In this document: positions 58,784 to 64,000 of the stretch, piece after piece
Layout: every line of letters begins with the position of its first letter
How positions within the stretch are numbered: position 1 is the stretch's first letter
Origin: UBA1756 sp045222555
GTDB taxonomy: Bacteria; Bacteroidota; Bacteroidia; Bacteroidales; WCHB1-69
Direction of reading: 5' to 3'
DNA length: 64,000 nucleotides
Assembly: GCA_045222555.1 (NCBI GenBank)
Contig: JBGUYY010000117.1
Coordinates: 8,681-72,680, forward strand
Position numbers and translations under genes: made by a program
The notes under the pieces: model-generated
What the model was told of the DNA's origin: nothing
What the model saw: only the letters and a program-made list of their open reading frames with translations
Databases searched by the model: none

Positions 58784-59841
58784 GGTGCTAAAAGGGTTAG
58801 TGAAAAATCGTGTTTATGGAAATGGTTGATAACCAATATATTATTAATTGATGAAGGTTTGTTCTGTCCCATCTGATAGATGAGATGTTCAGGAATTCTT
58901 TGTTGTTTCAGGCACACTGCGGCGGTATAGATGCCGTAGCCGGAGGCGCAGAACGACTCTCCGAAAAGGTGCTTGTACCAGAGGGCGGTGGTGTTGGGGA
59001 AGTTGGCCGTGAGCAGGTTGTGGTAGACAGTGTCGTTGTCGTTGTCGCCGCTGAAGCCGCATACCACAGCGTCGATGTCGTTTTCTGAAAGGTTGTGTTG
59101 TTGGAGGAAGGCGTGGATGAGGGCGCTTTGCTCTTCGGTGTTATGGGTATAATAAAGATTGGTGTCGATGATGCGGCAGAGGCATTCGGGAGAGTAGGTG
59201 TCGGTGAGGAGGAGCGATACGGCTGCTCCGCAGGCGATGGAACCGGTCAGGCCGGGCTGCTTCAGCGATTCGATGTCAGCAATGTTGGTGCGCCAGTAGC
59301 CGATTTTGGCAAGCATCTCGAAATAGGCAGGTGTCATTTCGTCGTAGCCGCCGATGAGAGCGGTGTTGATGCGGTGAAGCTGGAACTGCATGATGGCGTC
59401 GAGCAGTGCGCTATCGAAGGAGGTACCTCGGTGCGAGTAGGTGCTGTTGTAGCCGTGGCATTGCAGCTTGAGGGCGACCTGCGAGCTGATCGTATTGTGG
59501 GTGCTCTGCATGAAAGGGGTAGGGGGCAGACACTGTTCTTGATTGTCGATCAGTGCGTTAAGAAACTTCTCGGTATTTTCCACGCAGCCTAATCCCGTGC
59601 CGGTGATGATGGCGTCGGGGTTGGTGCAGTTGCTTTTTTGGAGGGTGTCGAGAGATGCAACGACGGCGCGTTTCAGCAGACGTCCCATACGGCGGGCTTC
59701 TGCGGGCGAAATGAACTGCTTGTAGTCGGGGTCGATGGGTTCGTTGAACACGGCGGAGGGCAGTATGGGAGCATCCATCCACTGTTCAGAGAGTGGCTGT
59801 TGCATCGAAATTTGGGAAGCTGCCCTGATATATGTGTCCAT
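58759..59841 (-). CDS. Ketosynthase-like protein lacking the active-site cysteine (chain-length-factor-like)
   Basis: A 360-residue protein of the beta-ketoacyl-ACP synthase fold. The region expected to carry the nucleophilic Cys reads NSTYSHRGTSFDSALLDA, with no Cys, and the two His motifs (NAHGTGT and GHxxGAAG) are replaced by GFSGDNDNDTVYHNLL and KHLFGESFCASGYGIYTA. It is thus a ketosynthase without condensing activity, like the chain-length factor subunits of type II synthases. It is encoded between the active ketosynthase at 59844 (2-base gap) and the EamA gene (25-base overlap), so it is likely the partner of that ketosynthase. Confidence 0.83.
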   Translation of the reverse strand: MDTYIRAASQISMQQPLSEQWMDAPILPSAVFNEPIDPDYKQFISPAEARRMGRLLKRAVVASLDTLQKSNCTNPDAIITGTGLGCVENTEKFLNALIDNQEQCLPPTPFMQSTHNTISSQVALKLQCHGYNSTYSHRGTSFDSALLDAIMQFQLHRINTALIGGYDEMTPAYFEMLAKIGYWRTNIADIESLKQPGLTGSIACGAAVSLLLTDTYSPECLCRIIDTNLYYTHNTEEQSALIHAFLQQHNLSENDIDAVVCGFSGDNDNDTVYHNLLTANFPNTTALWYKHLFGESFCASGYGIYTAAVCLKQQRIPEHLIYQMGQNKPSSINNILVINHFHKHDFSLTLLAPCSSSAPL

Positions 59842-59843
59842 AA

Positions 59844-61043
59844 TTATTTGATTTTAGAAAAGATACAGGAAGAGTCGTTGCCGCCGAAGCCGAACGAGTT
59901 GCAAAGCACGTGTTGGAGTTCGATGTTCGAGATGGTTTCGGTGACGGGGGAGAAGTTGAGGGAGTCGATTTTCTCGGAGAAGTTGAGGTTGGCGGGCACG
60001 AAGTTGCGGGTGAGGGCGAGAATAGAGATGACGCTCTCGATGCCGCCTGCCGCGCTGGTGGGGTGCCCTGTGTAGGCTTTGGTGGAGGAGACGAGGGGCA
60101 TATTGTCGCCGAAGACGCGCATCATGGCCTTGCCCTCGCTCTCGTCGTTGTTGGGAGTGCCGGTGCCGTGTGCGTTGATGTAGTCGATGTTGGAGGGTTG
60201 TAGCCGGGCGGCTTCGAGGGCCTTCGACATGGCTCGGAATGCGCCTTCGCCTTCCGGTGAAGAGGCGGTTTGGTGGTAGGCATCGCACTGGTTGGCGTAA
60301 CCCGACAGTTGACAGATGGGACGGATGCCTCTGCGTTCGGCGTGCTCGCGGTTTTCCATCACCACATAGGCAGCGCCTTCGCCGAGGTTGAGACCGTGTC
60401 GGTTCTTGTCGAAGGGCTTGCAGGGTTCCGAGTCGAGGATCATCAGCGTGTTGAAGCCGTCAAGGTGGAACTTGCTCAGGCATTCGGTACCGCCGGCGAT
60501 CACAAGGTCGGTGCGGCCGCAGCGCAGCATGTCGGCGCCGAAGATGATGGCGTTGGCTGCCGACGAGCAGGCCGTGGAGATGGTGGTCTGCATGGTGATG
60601 CGTCCCGGATACTCATGAGCGATCATGTCGGTACAGGCGCCGCAGTCGTGCAGGGCGATATACTCGTTGCGGAGGTCGTTGGTGAGGAAGTCCTTGTAGA
60701 ACTGTTCACTCTTTTCCATGCCGCCTACGGTAGTGCCGGAGAGGAAAGCGACACGCGGGTTGCCGACCTCCTTCAGGCGGGCCATTTCTACAGCTTCCCG
60801 CAAGGCTACTCGTCCCAGCAGGGAGGTGCGGGTGATGGAAAAGTCGGGCGCAATGCCCAGCATCTTCCGCAGGTCATCGTCGCTGAAAGGCACCTCGGCG
60901 ACCGGGATCTCCGTGTGCACCGTGTTCAGATAGCGCATCTTGCCCACTCCCGACTCCGAGCGCACCAGCCGGTCGGCTGTCGCCTCGATGCCGCGGCCAA
61001 GGGCTGAGATAACCCCCATGCCTGTGATGACAATGTCACTCAC
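59844..61043 (-). CDS. Beta-ketoacyl-ACP synthase, active
   Basis: A 399-residue condensing enzyme of the FabF type. The catalytic triad is intact: nucleophile in STACSSAANAI, first His in NAHGTGTPNNDE, second His in AYTGHPTSAAGG. It is preceded by the ACP gene, whose stop codon lies 6 bases before the GTG start; TTG or GTG codons 1-2 positions upstream are also possible. It is likely the elongating ketosynthase for a polyunsaturated acyl chain and pairs with the inactive one at 58759. Its SDIVITGMGVISALG start fits the family. The operon also has a dehydratase but no ketoreductase in this window. Confidence 0.9.
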   Translation of the reverse strand: MSDIVITGMGVISALGRGIEATADRLVRSESGVGKMRYLNTVHTEIPVAEVPFSDDDLRKMLGIAPDFSITRTSLLGRVALREAVEMARLKEVGNPRVAFLSGTTVGGMEKSEQFYKDFLTNDLRNEYIALHDCGACTDMIAHEYPGRITMQTTISTACSSAANAIIFGADMLRCGRTDLVIAGGTECLSKFHLDGFNTLMILDSEPCKPFDKNRHGLNLGEGAAYVVMENREHAERRGIRPICQLSGYANQCDAYHQTASSPEGEGAFRAMSKALEAARLQPSNIDYINAHGTGTPNNDESEGKAMMRVFGDNMPLVSSTKAYTGHPTSAAGGIESVISILALTRNFVPANLNFSEKIDSLNFSPVTETISNIELQHVLCNSFGFGGNDSSCIFSKIK

Positions 61044-61049
61044 CACCAA

Positions 61050-61307
61050 TTATTTTGTTCTGTGTTCTTTGATGTATTCTGCCATCACGCGAACCGACTT
61101 GAAAATCTCCTTCCCTTGGTCTGCGCTCTGCAGCTTAATCCCGTAGTTCTTCTCCATCAGCACAATCAGCTCCAAAGCATCAATGGAGTCAAGGCCAAGA
61201 CCTTCCCCGAAAAGAGGTGCGTTTTCGTCAATGTCCTCCGGTTTCATGTCTTCCAAGTTGAGAACTTCGATGATTTCTTTCTTCAATTCTTCAATTAACT
61301 GTTCCAT
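61050..61307 (-). CDS. Acyl carrier protein
   Basis: An 85-residue ACP. The phosphopantetheine attachment Ser41 lies in GLGLDSIDALEL, the DSL/DSI motif, between acidic helices (LIEELKKEIIEVLNLEDM and LIVLMEKNYGIKL). It is the first gene of the polyene-type operon and is under the promoter at 61363-61394. It is more acidic than the housekeeping ACP usually is, consistent with a dedicated carrier for the secondary pathway. Confidence 0.95.
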   Translation of the reverse strand: MEQLIEELKKEIIEVLNLEDMKPEDIDENAPLFGEGLGLDSIDALELIVLMEKNYGIKLQSADQGKEIFKSVRVMAEYIKEHRTK

Positions 61308-61362
61308 AAATATTTGTTACTTAATAATTTAAGTGGATATGATAAGTCTTGATATGAAACTG

Positions 61363-61394
61363 CAAAATTAAACAAAAATCATTTACTTACCAAA
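61363..61394 (-). promoter_or_regulatory. Bacteroidetes promoter for the polyene-type operon
   Basis: On the minus strand TTTG (61391-61394) is separated by 20 bases from TAATTTTG (61363-61370), 55 bases before the ACP start. It is back-to-back with the mscL -7 box at 61422. Confidence 0.85.
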
Positions 61395-61421
61395 TTTATT
61401 TCATAATCCAACTTATTTGCG

Positions 61422-61429
61422 TAATTTTG
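61422..61429 (+). promoter_or_regulatory. Bacteroidetes -7 box for mscL
   Basis: TAATTTTG, 28 bases before the mscL ATG. No good -33 box was found at the expected distance. Confidence 0.55.
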
Positions 61430-61457
61430 CAGGCTGAAACCAAAACCAAATATCAAT

Positions 61458-61898
61458 ATGAGCAAAATCGGAAAAGAATTTAAGGAATTTGCCTTGAAGG
61501 GCAATGTCATGGACATGGCTGTTGGTGTCATCATCGGTGGCGCTTTCGGCAAGATTATCAGTTCATTGGTGGATGATATCATCATGCCGTTAGTGGGACG
61601 GCTGGTGGGCAATGTGGACTTCACCAACTTGTATGTTGCGCTTTCTGGACAGGGTTCAGACCTTCCTTTGGACAAGGCCAAGGAGGCTGGTGCAGTATTT
61701 GCATACGGTCAGTTCATCCAGAATGTGATTGACTTCCTCATCATTGCATTCTGCATCTTCTTGATGATCAAGGGTATCAATGCGTTGAAGCGCAAGACGG
61801 AGAAGCCTGCTGAGCCTGCTCCCGCCGCTGAACCCGAGCCGACCAAAGAGGAGGTGCTCCTCACCGAAATCCGCGACCTGCTGAAGGACAAGCAGTAA
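61458..61898 (+). CDS. mscL: Large-conductance mechanosensitive channel MscL
   Basis: A 146-residue channel that opens under membrane tension. The N-terminal helix KIGKEFKEFALKGNVMDMAVGVIIGGAFGKIISSLVDDIIMPLVG (first membrane segment about 15-40) is highly characteristic, and the second membrane helix is at about 85-112 (FIQNVIDFLIIAFCIFLMIKGINAL). A Pro/Ala/Glu-rich tail ends the protein. It is transcribed in the opposite direction between the two halves of the polyene-type locus and is closed by a strong terminator. Confidence 0.97.
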   Translation: MSKIGKEFKEFALKGNVMDMAVGVIIGGAFGKIISSLVDDIIMPLVGRLVGNVDFTNLYVALSGQGSDLPLDKAKEAGAVFAYGQFIQNVIDFLIIAFCIFLMIKGINALKRKTEKPAEPAPAAEPEPTKEEVLLTEIRDLLKDKQ

Positions 61899-61922
61899 GC
61901 GAGAATTTTTTTCGGAAAACTA

Positions 61923-61960
61923 AAGAAGGGACGCGATCAATCGCGTCCCTTCTTGTTTTT
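61923..61960 (+). terminator. Intrinsic terminator after mscL
   Basis: A perfect 15-bp stem AAGAAGGGACGCGAT with ATCGCGTCCCTTCTT, 2-base loop, followed by GTTTTT. Its arm resembles the core of the palindromes near der. It may also stop transcripts coming from the opposite strand. Confidence 0.93.
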
Positions 61961-61978
61961 AACGAGCTTTTTTTCTCG

Positions 61979-62614
61979 CTACTTCTGCTGGTATATCTCG
62001 TGCAACAGCTCCTCGGTGACAACGGGCAGTGCAGAGTCTGATGATAGGGTGGCGGCAAAGAGCAGCATATCGCATACGCCTTCGTCGAAGTCCACCCATC
62101 CGGCCAGCACGTGGCGGGTAGGAGTGCGCTGCAGCACGTCAGTGACTGTCTGGACGATAGTACCGGGCTGGAACTTCTGCGCCACATAGCAGGAACTTTC
62201 TCCCTTGATTTTATGGCGGATAGAAATCTCGCCGGTCACTATGTTGGCGAGGGTATAGACAAACACCGCTGGACTTGGGAAGTAGCTGTCGGCCTCTTGG
62301 ATGGTGGCCTGGTAGGTGCGGTCGTCGTCGAGCGAGCCGGCCGAGTTGAAACACACCACCGCCCAATCCTCCTTCGGCTCCTCAGGGATGAGCTGCTGGT
62401 TGCGCATCACCAGCTCGGCAGTCAGGAAGCCCGACTTGCATAGCGGGTCCATCTTGAAAAACTTGGGATAATCGCAGTCTAAATGTTTGTAAATTTCTGA
62501 CAGCCAGTGTTTCGCATCAACATCTTGGTTGCTTAATATGAGGTTGCCGTTGCTCACCACTTGCTGGTTGGTGATGCGGGCATACGACATGAGTCTGAGT
62601 TGTTTTTCTTCCAT
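61979..62614 (-). CDS. Ketosynthase-like half protein of the polyene locus
   Basis: A 211-residue protein of the thiolase/ketosynthase type but only half length. The start region (MSYARITNQQVV or MEEKQLRL) and the stretch FPSPAVFVYTLANIVTGEISIRHKIKGESSCYV resemble the N-terminal half of ketosynthase-like proteins (FxxTLPNxxTGE). The catalytic Cys position is not convincing and both His motifs are absent, so it is unlikely to condense on its own. It follows the active ketosynthase at 62622 by 7 bases and so is probably its partner. The start at 62614 could instead be the ATG at 62590. Family known from flexirubin/aryl-polyene loci, function unknown. Confidence 0.7.
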   Translation of the reverse strand: MEEKQLRLMSYARITNQQVVSNGNLILSNQDVDAKHWLSEIYKHLDCDYPKFFKMDPLCKSGFLTAELVMRNQQLIPEEPKEDWAVVCFNSAGSLDDDRTYQATIQEADSYFPSPAVFVYTLANIVTGEISIRHKIKGESSCYVAQKFQPGTIVQTVTDVLQRTPTRHVLAGWVDFDEGVCDMLLFAATLSSDSALPVVTEELLHEIYQQK

Positions 62615-62621
62615 CTTCTCC

Positions 62622-63794
62622 CTATTTTTCAGTCATAAAATTCCTTAAAATCGCTGTGTCGTTTTTAGCGAACAGCAGGGCGGCGTTGCTGCCGCCGAAG
62701 CCTGAAATCACCTTCACGAAGAGGGCTTGGCTGGTGGATTGCTGGCGGGTGACCACCGCTATCGGAGCGACGGTGCCGGGGGTGTTGAAGCCCCGGGTGG
62801 GCAGGATAGTGCCGTTGTTGAGTTCTTGGCAGGAGATGATGCATTCCACTACACCGGCGGCGCCGAGGGTATGGCCGAAGTAGCCCTTGAGGCTGTTGAC
62901 GGGCAGTGTGTCGAGGCCGGTGCGTTGCAGGGCCACCGACTCCATATCGTCGTTGTAGCGGGTGGCGGTGCCGTGGGCGTTGACGAAGGCGAGATGCGGG
63001 GTGGCGGTGTCGGGCAGTATCTGCTGGAGGGCTTTCACGAGGCCTTCAGCGGTACGCGAGGGGGCGGAGATGTGGTTGGCGTCGTTGCAGAGGGCCCCGT
63101 TGACGAGCCACAGGTCGGTGGGTTCGGGCTGGTCGGCACGGGCGAACACCATGGTGGCGGCGGCCTCGCCGAGGTTCAGTCCGATGCGGTCCGCGTCGAA
63201 CGGGCGGCAGGGTTCGGGCGAGAGGGCTTTGAACGACTGGAAGCCGGAGATGATGAACTGGGAGAGCACATCCGCGCCGATGACCACGGCATAGCGGTAA
63301 CGGCCCTGTTCCAGCTGCCGCTGGGCAACCACCTGTGCGGCGCAGCCCGATATGCAGGCGTTGCTCACCACCATCGGCTCGTTGGGGTTGCCGAAGTGCT
63401 GGGCGATGAGCTGGGCGGAGCGCCACAGGTAGGGTCTCTCCGGCTCGTAGCCTTGCAGGTCGCGCAGCAGCTCCACGTTTCCTTTGGTGGTGGAGAGGAT
63501 GAACAGCACCTCGCTGCTGGCGGCGTCGATGCCGGCGCGGGTGATGGCGTCGGTGGCCGAGAGGAGGGCGCATTTCTCCATCTTGGTGTAGCGGATGTTG
63601 TGTGGGTTGGGCAGCGCGAGGAACTGCTTTTCCAGCAGCGCGTTGTTGATGACCGATGCGCAGGACGGTTCCGGCAACGAGAAGCCTTGTTCGTAGGGCT
63701 GCTGCCCGCTGTGTCCTGCCAGCAGACTTCGCCAGTTCTCCTCGGTGGTGAAGCCCAAGGGGGAAACGATATTATCTCCGATTTTCTTAATCAC
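62622..63794 (-). CDS. Beta-ketoacyl-ACP synthase, active (second)
   Basis: A 390-residue condensing enzyme. Nucleophile in SNACISGCAAQ, first His in NAHGTATRYND, second His in GYFGHTLGAAGVVE, all intact. The start is a GTG at 63794 (then IKKIGDNIVSPLG), matching homologues that begin with GDNIISPLG; an in-frame TTG at 63818 lies within the -7 box and is rejected. With the half ketosynthase downstream it forms a two-gene unit. It belongs to the same kind of pathway as the operon at 61-57 kb but is transcribed from its own promoter. Confidence 0.9.
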   Translation of the reverse strand: MIKKIGDNIVSPLGFTTEENWRSLLAGHSGQQPYEQGFSLPEPSCASVINNALLEKQFLALPNPHNIRYTKMEKCALLSATDAITRAGIDAASSEVLFILSTTKGNVELLRDLQGYEPERPYLWRSAQLIAQHFGNPNEPMVVSNACISGCAAQVVAQRQLEQGRYRYAVVIGADVLSQFIISGFQSFKALSPEPCRPFDADRIGLNLGEAAATMVFARADQPEPTDLWLVNGALCNDANHISAPSRTAEGLVKALQQILPDTATPHLAFVNAHGTATRYNDDMESVALQRTGLDTLPVNSLKGYFGHTLGAAGVVECIISCQELNNGTILPTRGFNTPGTVAPIAVVTRQQSTSQALFVKVISGFGGSNAALLFAKNDTAILRNFMTEK

Positions 63795-63815
63795 GTGGTT
63801 GTTTTTTTTGAAATG

Positions 63816-63831
63816 CAAAAATACAAAAATA
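63816..63831 (-). promoter_or_regulatory. Tandem -7 boxes for the second ketosynthase gene
   Basis: Two adjacent copies of TATTTTTG on the minus strand (63824-63831 and 63816-63823), 22 and 30 bases before the GTG at 63794. No -33 element is clear. Confidence 0.55.
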
Positions 63832-63873
63832 TCCTAATTTTTTTGCAGCATTTTTTATAGGAGTGCGTCTTTG

Positions 63874-63911
63874 TTGAAAAGAAAACGGAGGACACCTTCC
63901 GGCGGCCTCCG
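63874..63911 (-). terminator. Intrinsic terminator of the gene entering from the right edge
   Basis: On the minus strand, CGGAGG and CCTCCG (63906-63911 and 63886-63891) pair across a GC-rich loop and are followed by TTTTCTTTTC. It would end the transcript of the gene whose 3' end is at 63967. Confidence 0.75.
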
Positions 63912-63931
63912 CGTATTAATAAATTGGTTTT

Positions 63932-63960
63932 GTGGGGTCATGGCATTGCCGTGGCCCCAC
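63932..63960. other. 13-bp hairpin after the right-edge gene
   Basis: GTGGGGTCATGGC pairs with GCCGTGGCCCCAC (two G-U pairs), 3-base loop. No T run follows on the minus strand, so it is not a terminator by itself. It lies between the stop of the right-edge gene and the terminator. Confidence 0.6.
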
Positions 63961-63966
63961 GTGGTT

Positions 63967-64000
63967 TTATTTCTCCTGCATCTCTTTCTGCAAACGTTCG
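63967..64000 (-). CDS. 3' end of an unidentified gene entering from the right edge
   Basis: Only the last 10 codons (ERLQKEMQEK) and a TAA stop are visible on the minus strand; the gene continues past the window. Supported by the stop, a hairpin and a terminator immediately downstream. Too short to name; helical and charged. Confidence 0.5.
   Translation of the reverse strand, partial: ERLQKEMQEK

Noticed and set aside
62727..63860. A 377-residue Gly/Val-rich plus-strand frame opposite the second ketosynthase
   Set aside because: The ketosynthase is intact on the minus strand; the plus frame is low complexity from GC-rich codons and crosses the promoter.

Overview
The window looks like chromosomal DNA of a Bacteroidales bacterium, probably host-associated. 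The evidence is the set of -7 boxes of the form TAnnTTTG, four secreted proteins with C-terminal type IX secretion (T9SS) sorting domains, ExbB/ExbD genes, an LptD of Bacteroidetes type, and an aryl-polyene/flexirubin-like lipid locus. The species cannot be named from sequence alone. No phage genes, transposases or CRISPR arrays were seen.

Layout. 1-6 kb: the end of a GNAT-like gene, a short-chain dehydrogenase, then on the minus strand an envelope operon (acyltransferase, GT9 glycosyltransferase, LpxK) and an ECF sigma factor with a likely anti-sigma partner. 6-15 kb: lptD, divergent from an amidase, a DksA-like gene and lspA; then a SPOR protein, DsbD and a nucleotide-sugar dehydrogenase. 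15-18 kb: an ExbB / unknown membrane protein / ExbD / ExbD operon, then tRNA-Ser(GGA). 18-26 kb: a GAPDH-like gene, dprA, pepT, a universal stress protein, a C69 dipeptidase and folP.

26-47 kb is an accessory surface/secretion region. It holds a T9SS nuclease, a giant 3,699-residue repeat protein, a second short-chain dehydrogenase, a C10 peptidase with a T9SS tail, an orphan outer-membrane barrel with a lipoprotein, a DUF4143 ATPase, and a T9SS esterase whose 3' part carries three kinds of dispersed repeat. At 47 kb a TPP riboswitch controls a TonB-dependent receptor, so that receptor is probably a thiamine transporter.

50-64 kb holds a polyene-type fatty acid biosynthesis locus on the minus strand. 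It has an ACP, four ketosynthase-fold proteins (two with intact active sites, two without), three hot-dog proteins, an EamA protein, a GT2, and a fused MMPL transporter / lysophospholipid acyltransferase / methyltransferase. The housekeeping genes der and yicC lie inside this stretch, and mscL sits between its two halves on the opposite strand.

The most notable observation is in the giant protein. Its 31 divergent InlB-type repeats are organised as a higher-order repeat of five units (about 390-407 residues), present five times in a row. Also notable are 28-bp palindromes with a fixed outer arm and a variable self-complementary core, found both between genes and inside a coding sequence, and a possible anti-aptamer pairing at the TPP riboswitch.
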